From: Dyella japonica A8
Lineage (GTDB): Bacteria > Pseudomonadota > Gammaproteobacteria > Xanthomonadales > Rhodanobacteraceae
Reading direction: 5' to 3'
DNA length: 64,000 nt
NCBI RefSeq assembly: GCF_000725385.1
Contig: NZ_CP008884.1
Coordinates: 4,644,371 to 4,708,370, forward strand
Part shown: positions 7,760-17,226 of the stretch, in pieces
How positions within the stretch are numbered: the first letter of the stretch is position 1
Layout of the letters: each line of letters begins with the position of its first letter
Notes under the pieces: generated by a model
What the model was told of the DNA's origin: nothing
Database searches by the model: none
Seen by the model: only the letters and a program-made list of their open reading frames with translations
Translations under genes and position numbers: made by a program

Positions 7760-9058
7760 TTATTTGCCGGTGAAATGCTTGTGGATGCCCTGCCAGCACT
7801 CGTAGTAGTCGCCCTGCAGCTCCGGCAGCGCCAGCGCCTGCTTGGTCGGATGGATCACCCGGCGCGTCTCGAACATGAAGGCCATCGTGCCAGTGATCAC
7901 GTCCGGCTGCGACAGGTCGCGCGTCGAGGCCTTCTCATACGTCGCAGCATCCGGGCCATGGCCGCTCATGCAGTTGTGCAGCGAGGCGCCGCCCGGCGAG
8001 AAGCCTTCGGCCTTGGCGTCGTACTCGCCGGTGATCAGCCCCATGAATTCGCTGGCGATGTTGCGATGGAACCACGGCGGGCGGAACGTGTTCTGCGCCA
8101 CCAGCCAGCGCGGCGGGAAGATCACGAAGTCCATGTTGCTCACGCCTTCGGTATCGCTGGCCGAGTGCAGCACCAGGAAGATGCTCGGGTCGGGATGGTC
8201 GAAGCTGATCGAGCCGATGGTGTTGAAGCGGCGCAGATCGTACTTGTACGGCGCGTAGTTGCCGTGCCAGCCCACCACGTCCAGCGGCGAGTGGTTGATG
8301 GCGGCGCGCCACAGGCTGCCCTGGTACTTGGCGACCAGCTCGAACTTGCCTTCCACGTCTTCGTAGGCCGCCACCGGCGTGAGGAAGTCGCGCGGGTTGG
8401 CCAGGCCGTTGCTGCCGATGGGGCCGAGGTCCGGCAGGCGCAACAGCGCGCCGAAGTTCTCGGCGATATAGCCGCGCGCGGTGTCGTCCAGCAGCTCCAC
8501 GCGGAAACGGACGCCACGCGGGATCACGGCGATCTCCAGCGGCTCCAGCTCGATCACGCCCATTTCGGTCGTCAGCTTCAGGCGCCCTTGCTGCGGCACG
8601 ATCAGCAGCTCGCCGTCGGCGTTGTAGAAGAAGCGGCCCTGCATTGAACGATTGGCCGCATAGACGTGGATGCCCACACCGGTCTGGTCCGCCGCGCTGC
8701 CGTTGCCGGCCACGGTGAACAGGCCATCGATGAAATCGGTGGGCTCGCTGGGCAGGGGAAACGGGCTCCAGCGCAACTGGTTGGGGTTGGCCGGCACTTC
8801 ATTGAAGCGGTTGTGGAAGCGGCCTTCCGGCATCGCCTCGAATGGGTGGTGCATGGCGGCCGGACGGATGCGGTACAGCCAGCTGCGCCGGTTGCTGTGG
8901 CGCGGCGCGGTAAAGGCCGTGCCGGAGATCTGCTCGGCGTAGAGGCCAAGCGGCGCGGCCTGTGGCGAGTTCTGCCCCTCAGGCAGCACGCCGGGCAGGG
9001 CCTCGGTAGCGAATTCGTTGGCGAAACCGGTCTGGTACTGCTGCTTGCTGGCTGACAT
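7760..9058 (-). CDS. hmgA: Homogentisate 1,2-dioxygenase
   Basis: Ring-cleaving iron dioxygenase of 432 aa that opens homogentisate to maleylacetoacetate. The ferrous ligands H331, E337 and H367 are in [16 protein letters not shown] and CMSGHGPD. The N-terminal [16 protein letters not shown] is the usual family start. The ATG at 9058 was chosen because GGAGC lies about 6-10 nt upstream and because the alternative upstream start adds 30 residues unlike the family. It precedes fahA on the same strand. A perfect 15-nt palindrome at 9086-9100 upstream could be its operator. Confidence 0.96.
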   Translation of the reverse strand: MSASKQQYQTGFANEFATEALPGVLPEGQNSPQAAPLGLYAEQISGTAFTAPRHSNRRSWLYRIRPAAMHHPFEAMPEGRFHNRFNEVPANPNQLRWSPFPLPSEPTDFIDGLFTVAGNGSAADQTGVGIHVYAANRSMQGRFFYNADGELLIVPQQGRLKLTTEMGVIELEPLEIAVIPRGVRFRVELLDDTARGYIAENFGALLRLPDLGPIGSNGLANPRDFLTPVAAYEDVEGKFELVAKYQGSLWRAAINHSPLDVVGWHGNYAPYKYDLRRFNTIGSISFDHPDPSIFLVLHSASDTEGVSNMDFVIFPPRWLVAQNTFRPPWFHRNIASEFMGLITGEYDAKAEGFSPGGASLHNCMSGHGPDAATYEKASTRDLSQPDVITGTMAFMFETRRVIHPTKQALALPELQGDYYECWQGIHKHFTGK

Positions 9059-9085
9059 GGAAGCTCCGCGATCTGCCCGAGTGCG

Positions 9086-9100
9086 GGGTCGTAACGACCC
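9086..9100. promoter_or_regulatory. 15-nt palindrome upstream of hmgA
   Basis: GGGTCGT-A-ACGACCC is a perfect inverted repeat 28-42 nt upstream of the hmgA start, in the intergene shared with the divergent small membrane protein. Position and symmetry suggest an operator; the binding protein is unknown. Confidence 0.35.
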
Positions 9101-9196
9101 ACGCGATCCTATTACTCTTGCCTTACAACCGTTGGCCGCCTCACTCAATGGAAGAGGCGTTGTTCGTCTATTGCAACAACATCACAAGGAATCCGC

Positions 9197-9592
9197 ATGT
9201 CCGACTCGTACTCCTCGCTCAGCAACGCACCGGCCAACCACTCGATCCAGGACCTGATCCAGCCCCTCGCCTCAGGCAAGGGGTGGATGAAATTCCTGGG
9301 CGTCGTGTTCATCGTCGTGGGTGCCCTTTACGCCATCACCCTCGTCGGCATCCTGGTCGCCTGGCTGCCGATCTGGATCGGCGTCCTGCTCATGCAGTCT
9401 GCCGGTGCGCTCGAACGCGCCCAGTTCAGCGGCGACGCCGCCGCGATGAAGGAGGCGTTGTCCAAGCTACGCAGTTTTTTTGTGATCCAGGGCGTCATGA
9501 TGATCATTGGCATCGCCTTGTGGGTGCTGCTGATGATCCTCTACGGTGCCGTGTTCGTCGCCATGCTGCACAACGGCGGCTCCTGGCACTGA
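9197..9592 (+). CDS. Small two-helix membrane protein (DUF5362-like)
   Basis: Predicted inner-membrane protein of 131 aa with two long hydrophobic stretches (about residues 32-66 and 95-124) separated by a charged segment ALERAQFSGDAAAMKEALSKLR. The layout resembles the DUF5362 family, of unknown function. AAGGA lies 5-9 nt before the ATG. It is divergent from hmgA and convergent with hppD, from which it is separated by a bidirectional terminator. No functional link to tyrosine degradation can be shown. Confidence 0.75.
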   Translation: MSDSYSSLSNAPANHSIQDLIQPLASGKGWMKFLGVVFIVVGALYAITLVGILVAWLPIWIGVLLMQSAGALERAQFSGDAAAMKEALSKLRSFFVIQGVMMIIGIALWVLLMILYGAVFVAMLHNGGSWH

Positions 9593-9602
9593 CCGCCAGG
9601 GA

Positions 9603-9627
9603 AAGGCCGCCTGCCATAGGCGGCCTT
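9603..9627. terminator. Bidirectional hairpin terminator
   Basis: AAGGCCGCCT and AGGCGGCCTT form a perfect 10-bp stem with a 5-nt loop between the convergent DUF5362-like gene and hppD. A/T bases at both feet make it usable in either direction. Confidence 0.75.
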
Positions 9628-9635
9628 CTTGCGGT

Positions 9636-10733
9636 TTACAGGAAGCCGCGCTTCATCTGGTCGCGTTCGATGGATTCGAACAGCGCCTGGAAGTTACCTT
9701 CGCCGAAGCCCTCGTTGCCCTTGCGCTGGATGATCTCGAAGAAGATCGGGCCGATGTTGTTCTGCGTGAAGATCTGCAGCAGCTTGCGCTGCTTGGTTTC
9801 CGGGTCGGCGTCGATCAGGATCTTGTTCTTGGCCAGGCGCGGCACGTCCTCGCCGTGGTTGGGAATGCGCAGGTCGATCACGTCGAAGTACGTGTCCGGC
9901 GTGTCGAGGAACTCCACGCCCTTGGCACGCATCGCTTCCACCGTGTCGTAGATGTTGTCGGTGAACATCGCGATGTGCTGAATGCCCTCGCCGTGGTACG
10001 CATCGAGGTACTCGTTGATCTGCGACTTCGGATCGCTCGATTCGTTGAGCGGAATGCGCACGATGCCGTCCGGCGCGGTCATGGCCTTGGACACCAGGCC
10101 GGTCTTCGCGCCCTTGATGTCGAAGTAGCGGATCTCGCGGAAGTTGAACAGGCGCTCGTAGTAATCGGACCACTTCTGCATGTTGCCGAAGTAGAGGTTG
10201 TGCGTGAGGTGGTCGATGAAGGTGAGGCCGAAACCCTTCGGGTTCTGCTCGGCGCCGGCGATCGGCTCGTAGTCGCCGTCATAGATGTTGCCGTGGTCGC
10301 CGTAACGGTCGATCAGGTACAGCATGCAGTCGCCGATGCCCTTCACCACCGGCGCGCTCACCGCACGGGTAGCCTTGGCCTTTTCACTCATCGCCTCGCC
10401 GCCGTTGCCGAGTACGACGTCATAGACCTCCTTCGCCGGCTTCTGGAAGCGGATGGCGAAGCCCGCCGCGCACGGGCCATGGGCCTGGGCGAATTCAGCG
10501 GCGAAGGAATCGGGGTCTTCGTTGACCAGCAGGTTCACGCCACCCTGGCGATATACCGTGATCGGGCGCGACTTGTGCTTGAGCACCGCGCTGAAGCCCA
10601 TGTTCTTGAACAGGGTATGCAGCTCGTGGCCGCGGCCCGCCGGGGCGGCGAATTCGACGAACTCGAATCCGTTGATGCCCATGGGGTTTTCGAAGGTGGT
10701 GACCTGCATGCCAAGATTGGGCTGCGCGCTCAT
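9636..10733 (-). CDS. hppD: 4-Hydroxyphenylpyruvate dioxygenase
   Basis: Non-heme iron dioxygenase of 365 aa that makes homogentisate from 4-hydroxyphenylpyruvate. The iron ligands are H175 (FIDHLTHNLYFG), H253 (GIQHIAMFTDN) and E333 (IFFEIIQRKG). The length is typical of the bacterial enzyme. A strong AGGAG precedes the ATG. It sits apart from hmgA-fahA, beyond a terminator, and is divergent from a MarR-type gene that is the obvious candidate regulator. Together hppD, hmgA and fahA cover three of the four steps from 4-hydroxyphenylpyruvate to central metabolism. Confidence 0.97.
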   Translation of the reverse strand: MSAQPNLGMQVTTFENPMGINGFEFVEFAAPAGRGHELHTLFKNMGFSAVLKHKSRPITVYRQGGVNLLVNEDPDSFAAEFAQAHGPCAAGFAIRFQKPAKEVYDVVLGNGGEAMSEKAKATRAVSAPVVKGIGDCMLYLIDRYGDHGNIYDGDYEPIAGAEQNPKGFGLTFIDHLTHNLYFGNMQKWSDYYERLFNFREIRYFDIKGAKTGLVSKAMTAPDGIVRIPLNESSDPKSQINEYLDAYHGEGIQHIAMFTDNIYDTVEAMRAKGVEFLDTPDTYFDVIDLRIPNHGEDVPRLAKNKILIDADPETKQRKLLQIFTQNNIGPIFFEIIQRKGNEGFGEGNFQALFESIERDQMKRGFL

Positions 10734-10814
10734 GGGGCTCTCCTGATGGATCGGTGCTCGAAGGCCTACGCCAGGACCGTCCTAGCGTGCGACTATCGTC
10801 ATAATCCTCGCGTT

Positions 10815-10834
10815 ATAGTTACATATGAAACCAT
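10815..10834. promoter_or_regulatory. MarR-type operator over the marR start codon
   Basis: ATAGTTACATATGAAACCAT is a 20-nt imperfect palindrome (8 of 10 pairs complementary) centred on the ATG of the MarR gene. It overlaps a TATAGT hexamer (10814-10819) that would make a leaderless promoter for that gene. AT-rich 16-20-nt dyads of this form are typical MarR-family sites. Autorepression, and possibly control of hppD 80 nt away, is inferred. Confidence 0.55.
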
Positions 10835-11313
10835 TTGCAAGAGGCGATGCAGCAGTGGCCGAAGAACACCATCCCGACCATGCCCCGCTGGAGCTGGAAA
10901 ACTTCCTGCCTTACCGGCTATCGATCCTCTCCAACGCGGTCAGCCAGGCCATTGCGGACGATTATCAGCGTCGGTTTGACCTGAGCATGACGGAGTGGCG
11001 CGTGATGGCCGTGCTGGCCCGTTTCGAAGGCCTGTCGGCCCGTGAAGTGGCCGAGCGCACCCTGATGGACAAGGTGGCCGTGAGCCGCGCCCTGGCCAAG
11101 CTGGTGGAAACCGGTTGGGTGACCCGCGCCACCCACGACGGCGACAAGCGCCGCTCGGTACTGGGCCTGAGCGAGGCCGGCTGGGCCATCCACGAGGTGG
11201 TGGCACCCATGGCCCGCGAGCACGAGCGCAACCTCTTGTCCCGGCTGGATGAAGAGGAGCGCACGTGGCTGGTGCGCATCCTGGACAAGCTGCAGGCGAT
11301 GGAGCCGAAGTAA
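10825..11313 (+). CDS. MarR-family transcriptional regulator
   Basis: Winged-helix regulator of 162 aa. The helix-turn-helix is in LSAREVAERTLMDKVAVSRALAKLVETGWV and the wing in DGDKRRSVLGLSEAG. It is divergent from hppD across 91 nt, so control of tyrosine/homogentisate catabolism is likely by context. The start is uncertain. The ATG at 10825 has no ribosome site but lies 5 nt after a TATAGT box, which would suit a leaderless message. A GTG eleven codons later has an AGAGG ribosome site instead. Confidence 0.85.
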   Translation: MKPFARGDAAVAEEHHPDHAPLELENFLPYRLSILSNAVSQAIADDYQRRFDLSMTEWRVMAVLARFEGLSAREVAERTLMDKVAVSRALAKLVETGWVTRATHDGDKRRSVLGLSEAGWAIHEVVAPMAREHERNLLSRLDEEERTWLVRILDKLQAMEPK

Positions 11314-11339
11314 GCGCCAGCCGCCGTTGCACCCTTTTG

Positions 11340-11371
11340 CCCGTCATTCCCGCGAAAGCGGGAATGACGGG
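11340..11371. repeat. REP-like palindrome, family A (simple hairpin)
   Basis: A perfect hairpin with GTCATTCCCGC arms around a GAAA loop. The same core recurs at 14.9, 18.2, 19.8, 46.2 and 53.5 kb. It lies just after the marR gene and may serve as a terminator between the convergent genes. Confidence 0.8.
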
Positions 11372-11400
11372 TGGGTGGGGTCTCTTTATTTCACCCCGTG

Positions 11401-12897
11401 TTACTTCACCCCGTGCATCAGCCGGTTGATCAGCGGCGCGATGATGAAAAGCAGCGCCCCCGCGCCCAGCAGCGACCAGAAGCCGAAGGTGTAGCCGTTC
11501 AGGGCGGAATGCACCGTCATGCCGCTCTCGCCGCTGACGTGGCCGGCAAAGATGCCCGACAGGTTGTTGCCGATGCCCGTCGAAAGGAACCAGCCGCCCA
11601 TGCCGAAGCCGACCAGGCGCAGCGGCGCCAGCTTGGTCACCATCGACAGACCGATCGGCGACAGGCACAGCTCGCCCACCGACTGGATCACATACACCAT
11701 GAAAAGCGTCCAGAACGGGATCTTGCCCTGACCGTCGACCAGGCTGGACAGCGCAAACATCAGCAGCAGGAACGCCAGGCCATTGAAGATCAGGCCCAGG
11801 CCGAACTTGCGTGGGATGGACGGGTTGCGGTTCTTCATGGCCACCCAGATCCACGCAATCACCGGCGCCAGCGCAATGATGGCGATGGAGTTGACCGACT
11901 GGAACCACGCCGTGGGGAATTCGAAGCTGCCCAGCTGGCGATTGACGATCTTGTCCGCCAGGAAGGTGAACGAGCTGCCGGCCTGTTCGAAGAACATCCA
12001 GAACAGCACATTGAACGCGAAGATGATCAGCATGGCGATCACGCGGTCACGCTGCACCTTGCCCTCGCGGATGCCCTCCACCAGCAACAGCACCGCCAGC
12101 GCCAGGAACAGGATGGAAAGCACCCACTGCAGGATGCCTGCACCAGCCGCCAGCAGCAGATAGACCAACGGAATGCCCAGCAGCATGCCCAGCAGCACGT
12201 AGACCACGCGCATGCGGCTTTCGCCACCGGCCGGCGGACGGCCGATGTCCTTCAGGCCGCGGCGGCCGACCCAGAACCAGAACAGGCTGATCAGCATGCC
12301 CACGCCCGAGGCGATGAACACGTACTTGTAGCTGGGCATGGCATTGCTGCCGAACACCGCCTTGGCGAGCCACTCGGTCAGCACCGGCGACACCATGGCG
12401 CCGAGATTGATGCCCATGTAGAAGATGGTGAACCCGCTGTCACGACGGCCGTCACCCACGCCGTAGAGCTTGCCCACCATGGTGGAAATATTCGGCTTGA
12501 ACAGGCCGTTGCCGACGATGATGGTGGCCAGGCCCAGCTCGAAGATGTGCTTTTCGGGAATGGCGATGGCAAACAGGCCCGCCGACATCACCACCGCACC
12601 GACCAGGATGGAGCGCTGGTAGCCCAGCACGCGGTCCGCGATGTAGCCGCCGAAAATGGCTGCGGCATACACAAGCGCCAGGTAGGCGCCGTAGGTGCGT
12701 CCCGCCGGTGCCTCGCCCGCAGCATCGCCGCCAAAGAACTGCGACACGATGTAGAGCACCAAGGCCCAGCGGATACCGTAGAACGCAAAGCGCTCCCAGA
12801 ACTCCGTCATGAACAGCATCCACAGCGGGCGCGGATGCCCCATGGTCGTCGGGAAATCGGGCGCCGTCGGTGCGGTGGCGGTGTTGGTCTCGCTCAT
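11401..12897 (-). CDS. POT-family proton-coupled oligopeptide transporter (copy 1)
   Basis: Inner-membrane di/tripeptide-proton symporter of 498 aa with about 12-14 hydrophobic helices. The proton-coupling E-x-x-E-R motif is in helix 1 (MTEFWERFAFYG). The start at 12897 (MSETNTATAP) matches the second copy and has GGGG upstream; the longer reading adds 37 unlikely residues. Copy 2 lies 429 nt upstream on the same strand with extensive similarity throughout (for example GHPRPLWMLFMTEFWERFAFY in both), so this is a tandem duplication. Adjacent amino-acid-degradation genes suggest peptide scavenging for carbon and nitrogen. Confidence 0.93.
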   Translation of the reverse strand: MSETNTATAPTAPDFPTTMGHPRPLWMLFMTEFWERFAFYGIRWALVLYIVSQFFGGDAAGEAPAGRTYGAYLALVYAAAIFGGYIADRVLGYQRSILVGAVVMSAGLFAIAIPEKHIFELGLATIIVGNGLFKPNISTMVGKLYGVGDGRRDSGFTIFYMGINLGAMVSPVLTEWLAKAVFGSNAMPSYKYVFIASGVGMLISLFWFWVGRRGLKDIGRPPAGGESRMRVVYVLLGMLLGIPLVYLLLAAGAGILQWVLSILFLALAVLLLVEGIREGKVQRDRVIAMLIIFAFNVLFWMFFEQAGSSFTFLADKIVNRQLGSFEFPTAWFQSVNSIAIIALAPVIAWIWVAMKNRNPSIPRKFGLGLIFNGLAFLLLMFALSSLVDGQGKIPFWTLFMVYVIQSVGELCLSPIGLSMVTKLAPLRLVGFGMGGWFLSTGIGNNLSGIFAGHVSGESGMTVHSALNGYTFGFWSLLGAGALLFIIAPLINRLMHGVK

Positions 12898-13326
12898 GCA
12901 ATCCCCATGAAGGCCAGTGCGGCACTCGCGTGCCTGTCGAAAATTCTTGCGAACTCGAACATGTAACCGGCGACTGCCGGGCCCGTCAAATGCAACGCAC
13001 CATAGCAAGTCGCAAAGGTCCTACCAATGGGCCGGATTCCGGCTTTGGACTGGGACCTGGATCTGGCTTTGAAGGGGTCCCCGTATGACACGGCGGGCGA
13101 GCCAGGTGGCGGACGGGCCAGAGAACCCCTCCCAGGCGAACCACGGCACCGCAAGGCGACGACCGAAAGCCAAGGCCCTGGGCGACCAGCCTTCGGCTGT
13201 TGTGAAGCGCTTCCGGCCCTTGCCCCTTTTGCGGGGTACGCGGGGATGGCGACTGGAAAAGACGAGGCAAGGGTGCCCCTCCCCCCAACCCTTTCCGGCG
13301 GGGAGAGGGAGCAACGAGCACGGCGC
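12898..13326. other. Gene-free spacer between the two POT genes
   Basis: 429 nt without a credible gene. It contains a purine-rich low-complexity stretch near 13045-13080 and a segment at about 13183-13222 (GACCAGCCTTCGGCTGTTG and following) that recurs in diverged form near 36113-36150. The promoter of POT copy 1 must lie in it. Confidence 0.6.
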
Positions 13327-14835
13327 TCAACGCACCCCGTGCATCAGCCGGTTGATCAGCGGCGAGATCAACAGCAACAAAACGCCCGCACCCGCCAACA
13401 GCCAGAAACTGAAGGTGAAGCCGGACAACGCAGACGCCGCCGTCATGCCGCTCTCGCCGCTGATCCGTCCCGCCAGCAGGCCCGACAGGTTGCCACCGAC
13501 CGCCATGGACAGGAACCAGCCGCCCATCGCCACGCCCACCAGGCGCGGCGGCGCCAGCTTGGTCACCATCGACAGGCCGATCGGCGACAGGCACAGCTCG
13601 CCGATGGTCTGCAACACGTAGCAGGCCGTGAGCGGCCAGAACGGGATCAGCCCGTGGCTGTTCACCGAATAGGTCAGCGCGTACATCAGCGCGGTGAAGC
13701 CCAGCCCGTTGAAGACCAGGCCCAGGCCGAACTTGCGCGGGATCGACGGCTCCCTGTGGCGCCGCGCCAGCAGCGACCACACCTGCGTCACCAGCGGCGC
13801 CAGCACGATGATCGCCACCGGGCTCACCGACTGGAACCAGCCCACCGGGAACATCCAGCCGCCCAACATCTCGCGGTCCACCATGTTCGCCGCGAGGAAG
13901 TTGAACGACGTGCCAAGCTGGAAATACATCATCCAGAACAGGATGTTGAAGGCGAAGATGATCAGCATCGCGATCACCCGATCGAGCTGCACGCGGTCGT
14001 GCCGCACCGCCTCCACCACCAGCATCGCCGCCACGCCGACGAACAGCAGGCTCAGCAGCCACTGCAGGCCGCTCGCACCGATAAAGGCCAGCAGCAGGTA
14101 GACCAGCGGCACCGCCACCGCCACACCCACAAGCACCCACACCACGCGTAGGCGGCTGGCGGCTTCCGGTGCGGGACGCCCCACGTTCTTCAGGCCACGA
14201 CGGCCGAACCAGAACCAGAACAGGCTCAGCGCCATGCCGACACCGGCCGCGCCGAACACCACGCGATAGTTTTCCTGCGTCGGCGTATCACTGAAGTAGC
14301 CGGCAAGCCAGCCCGTCAGCAGCGGCGCCAGCAACGCACCGCCGTTGATGCCCATGTAGAACAGGGTGAAGCCGCGGTCGCGGCGCTCATCCTTGGGGCC
14401 ATAGAGCTGGCCAACCATCGAGGAAATGTTCGGCTTGAACAGGCCATTGCCCACCACGACCATGGCCAGGCCGAACAGGAACAGCTCCTTGCCCGGCAAC
14501 ATGACCACGAACAGACCCACCGCCATCACCAGCGCGCCGATCAGGATCGAGCGCTGGTAACCGATCACCTTGTCGGCCACGAAGCCGCCGAAGATGCTGG
14601 TGGCGTAGATCAGCGCGGTATAGGCGCCGTAGATCTTGCTGGCCCAGGCCTCACCCGCCGGATCGCCGTGGAAGAAGTGCGCCACGATGTACAGCGCCAG
14701 CGCCCAGCTCACGCTGTAGAACGCGAAGCGCTCCCAGAATTCGGTCATGAACAGCATCCACAGGGGACGCGGGTGCCCGAGCATCTGCGGGAAATCAGGC
14801 GCGGCCGCGGGTGCGGTCTCGGCGGTGTTGGTCAT
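13327..14835 (-). CDS. POT-family proton-coupled oligopeptide transporter (copy 2)
   Basis: Second peptide symporter, 502 aa, paralogous to the gene downstream. It has the same helix-1 E-x-x-E-R motif (FWERFAFYSVSW) and a closely similar C-terminus ending RLMHGVR against RLMHGVK. AAGGGG precedes the ATG. Differences concentrate in the central loop and helices 8-10, as expected for copies with different peptide preference (inference). It follows kynA on the same strand at a distance of 238 nt that contains a REP-like element. Confidence 0.93.
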   Translation of the reverse strand: MTNTAETAPAAAPDFPQMLGHPRPLWMLFMTEFWERFAFYSVSWALALYIVAHFFHGDPAGEAWASKIYGAYTALIYATSIFGGFVADKVIGYQRSILIGALVMAVGLFVVMLPGKELFLFGLAMVVVGNGLFKPNISSMVGQLYGPKDERRDRGFTLFYMGINGGALLAPLLTGWLAGYFSDTPTQENYRVVFGAAGVGMALSLFWFWFGRRGLKNVGRPAPEAASRLRVVWVLVGVAVAVPLVYLLLAFIGASGLQWLLSLLFVGVAAMLVVEAVRHDRVQLDRVIAMLIIFAFNILFWMMYFQLGTSFNFLAANMVDREMLGGWMFPVGWFQSVSPVAIIVLAPLVTQVWSLLARRHREPSIPRKFGLGLVFNGLGFTALMYALTYSVNSHGLIPFWPLTACYVLQTIGELCLSPIGLSMVTKLAPPRLVGVAMGGWFLSMAVGGNLSGLLAGRISGESGMTAASALSGFTFSFWLLAGAGVLLLLISPLINRLMHGVR

Positions 14836-14925
14836 GCGTGCCCCTTAGTTTTTGTCAACAAACGGCGCAAGGTGCGCCGGCAGGAATTTTTGTAAGAACC
14901 CGTTCGCGAACACGCCCAACACCCA

Positions 14926-15018
14926 CCTCACCGTCATCCCCGCGAAAGCGGGGATCCAGTGACTTTCGCGCCAAGGCGAAGGCGCTGGATTCCCGCTTTC
15001 GCGGGAATGACGGTGAGG
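14926..15018. repeat. REP-like double palindrome, family A
   Basis: Two GTCAT(T/C)CCCGCGAAAGCGGG-type hairpins face each other, with outer arms CCTCACCGTCAT and ATGACGGTGAGG and an inner CCAG/CTGG pair. The whole about 93-nt unit can fold as one long nested stem. It lies between kynA and POT copy 2. Confidence 0.85.
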
Positions 15019-15073
15019 GATAACCGTCAGATCGGGTTCGTGAAACGGATTCCAATCGTTGAAGGTCAGGGAC

Positions 15074-15922
15074 TTAAGCACCCAGCTCCGTCCGCACATC
15101 CAGCAATTCCGGGAAAAACTCCAGATCCAGCGCCTTCTTGAGAAACGCCACGCCCGAGGAACCACCCGTGCCGCGCCGGTGCCCGATGATCCGTTCCACC
15201 GTTTTCATATGGCGGAAACGCCACATCTGGAAACTCCCCTCCACATCCACCAACTGCTCGCACATGTGGTACTCGGGCCAATACGTCAAACGGTTCTCGT
15301 AAATGCGCTTGAGCACAGGCAGCAGACCCGCATGCCGCTGGTAAGGCTGCGACCAGTCACGCTGGATGAGTTCGGCCGGCACGTCGTGCCCGCGGCGCGC
15401 GAGGTAGCCCAGGAATTCGTCGTACAGGCTGGGCGCTTCCAGCACCTCGCGCAGCGTGGCCTGCGCCGCAGGATCGTGCGCAAACACCTGCAGCATCTGG
15501 GCGTTCTTGTTGCCCAGCAGGAACTCGATCTGCCGGTACTGCAGCGACTGAAAGCCCGAGGAGGTGCCCAGCACGCCGCGGAACTCCAGGTATTCGGACG
15601 GGGTCAGCGTTTCCAGCACCGCCCACTGCTCGAACAGCTGACGCTGCACCTGCTTCACGCGAGCCAGGATCTTCAGGCATGGATCGATCTCATCGCGGCG
15701 CAGGTGCGCCACGGCCGATTTCAGCTCATGGATGATCAGTTTCATCCACAGCTCCGCCACCTGGTGCTGCACGATGAAAAGCATTTCATCGTGGTGCGGC
15801 GGGTCGCTCAGCGGCTGCTGGGCCGTGAGCAACTGGTCCAGCTTCAGATAGCCGCCATACGTAAGCCGCCCGTTAAGGTCGAGCTCGATACCGGCCTCAA
15901 GGTCGCGCTGGTTCTCGGTCAT
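15074..15922 (-). CDS. kynA: Tryptophan 2,3-dioxygenase
   Basis: Heme enzyme of 282 aa that opens the indole ring of tryptophan to N-formylkynurenine. The proximal heme ligand is H238 in [19 protein letters not shown], followed by the substrate loop [11 protein letters not shown]. The distal-side H53 is in [11 protein letters not shown], and the N-terminal [12 protein letters not shown] is diagnostic. Length and start match the Xanthomonas enzyme; the upstream extension is not family-like. Other kynurenine-pathway genes are not in the window. It is divergent from the dehydrogenase operon. Confidence 0.96.
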   Translation of the reverse strand: MTENQRDLEAGIELDLNGRLTYGGYLKLDQLLTAQQPLSDPPHHDEMLFIVQHQVAELWMKLIIHELKSAVAHLRRDEIDPCLKILARVKQVQRQLFEQWAVLETLTPSEYLEFRGVLGTSSGFQSLQYRQIEFLLGNKNAQMLQVFAHDPAAQATLREVLEAPSLYDEFLGYLARRGHDVPAELIQRDWSQPYQRHAGLLPVLKRIYENRLTYWPEYHMCEQLVDVEGSFQMWRFRHMKTVERIIGHRRGTGGSSGVAFLKKALDLEFFPELLDVRTELGA

Positions 15923-16137
15923 GTCGGTCCGGGGTGCGGAAAAGCCCGCATGGTAACCCGTGTACGGCCCAACCCCGTACGAGCGCGCATGCTGCACCGT
16001 GCCTTGCGGCGCAACATGGCGCCCTGTAACAATTTCTGTCTTGCTCAGGGCTTTACGTCCGCTGCTGGCCCCACTGGATGGGCCGCCGACGTCCCGGCAC
16101 TCCAAATCCCCACCATTACTCACTCCGGGAGCGAGTC

Positions 16138-17223
16138 GTGTCCATCGCCGCCAAGTTCGAAATCGAATACCTCCAGTATCTCGATGCTGAGGGCAAGCAG
16201 GTCCGTGATGACCTGCCTGAATTCGCCAATGACCTCAACCACATGGTCGAGCTGTACAAGCTCATGCTGTCGACCCGCGTGTTCGACGCAAAGTCGGTCG
16301 CCCTGCAGCGCACCGGCAAGCTCGGCACCTACGCCAGCTGCCTGGGCCACGAAGCCGCCCACGTCGGCATTGGCAGCGCCATGAAGCCGGAAGACGTCTT
16401 CGCTCCCAGCTATCGCGAATACGGTGCGCAGCTCTACCGCGGCGTGCAGCCGCGCGAGGTGTACATGTACTGGGGCGGCGACGAGCGCGGCAACGACTAC
16501 CAGAAGGAACCGGCCCGCCACGACTTCGCCTGGTCGGTGCCGATCGCCACGCAGTGCCTGCACGCCGCAGGCAGCGCGCTGGCCTTCAAGATCCGCAACG
16601 AAAAGCGCGTAGCCGTGTGCACCATCGGCGACGGTGGTTCGTCCAAGGGCGACTTCTACGGCGCCATCAACATCGCCGGCGCGCAGAACCTGCCGCTGGT
16701 CGCCGTGATCGTCAACAACCAGTGGGCCATTTCGGTACCGCGCAAGATCCAGTCCGGCGCGCCGACGCTGGCGCAGAAGGGCATCGCCGCAGGCCTGTAC
16801 TGCATCCAGGTGGACGGCAACGACATCATCGCCGTGCGCAAGGCCATGGGTGATGCGCTGGACCGCGCCCGCAACGGCGAAGGCGGCAGCGTGCTCGAAC
16901 TGGTGACCTATCGCCTGTCCGACCACACCACCGCCGACGACGCGCGCCGCTACCGCGGCGAGCAGGAAGTGAAGGACGCCTGGGCGAAGGAGCCGATGAA
17001 GCGCCTGCGCAACTGGCTGGTGGCCAAGGGCGTGTGGGACGACGCCAAGGAAGAAGCCTGGAAGAACGAGTGCGACGAGTGGATGGACAACGAGGTGAAC
17101 GCTTACCTCGAGACCAAGACCCAGCCGGTCACGGCGATGTTCGACTACACCTTCGCCGAAGTCCCCGCCGATCTCGCCAAGCAGCGCGATCTTGCACTCC
17201 AGCTCGACAAGAAGGCCCACTAA
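16138..17223 (+). CDS. pdhA: 2-Oxoacid (pyruvate) dehydrogenase E1 component, alpha subunit
   Basis: Thiamine-diphosphate subunit of 361 aa of the alpha2beta2-type E1. The cofactor motif begins [15 protein letters not shown] and ends VNNQWAIS. The start is taken at the GTG at 16138, which has GGGAG 5 nt upstream; the longer reading from 16078 adds 20 unlikely residues. The beta-subunit gene begins 3 nt after its stop and E2 follows, so this is one operon. The sequence alone does not separate pyruvate from branched-chain 2-oxoacid specificity; the nearby amino-acid catabolic genes leave the second possibility open. Confidence 0.9.
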   Translation: MSIAAKFEIEYLQYLDAEGKQVRDDLPEFANDLNHMVELYKLMLSTRVFDAKSVALQRTGKLGTYASCLGHEAAHVGIGSAMKPEDVFAPSYREYGAQLYRGVQPREVYMYWGGDERGNDYQKEPARHDFAWSVPIATQCLHAAGSALAFKIRNEKRVAVCTIGDGGSSKGDFYGAINIAGAQNLPLVAVIVNNQWAISVPRKIQSGAPTLAQKGIAAGLYCIQVDGNDIIAVRKAMGDALDRARNGEGGSVLELVTYRLSDHTTADDARRYRGEQEVKDAWAKEPMKRLRNWLVAKGVWDDAKEEAWKNECDEWMDNEVNAYLETKTQPVTAMFDYTFAEVPADLAKQRDLALQLDKKAH

Positions 17224-17226
17224 GCC

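Noticed and set aside
11371..12966. 531-aa plus-strand ORF opposite POT copy 1
   Set aside because: Composition (runs of His, Gln, Arg) is that of an antisense shadow; POT copy 1 is clearly coding.
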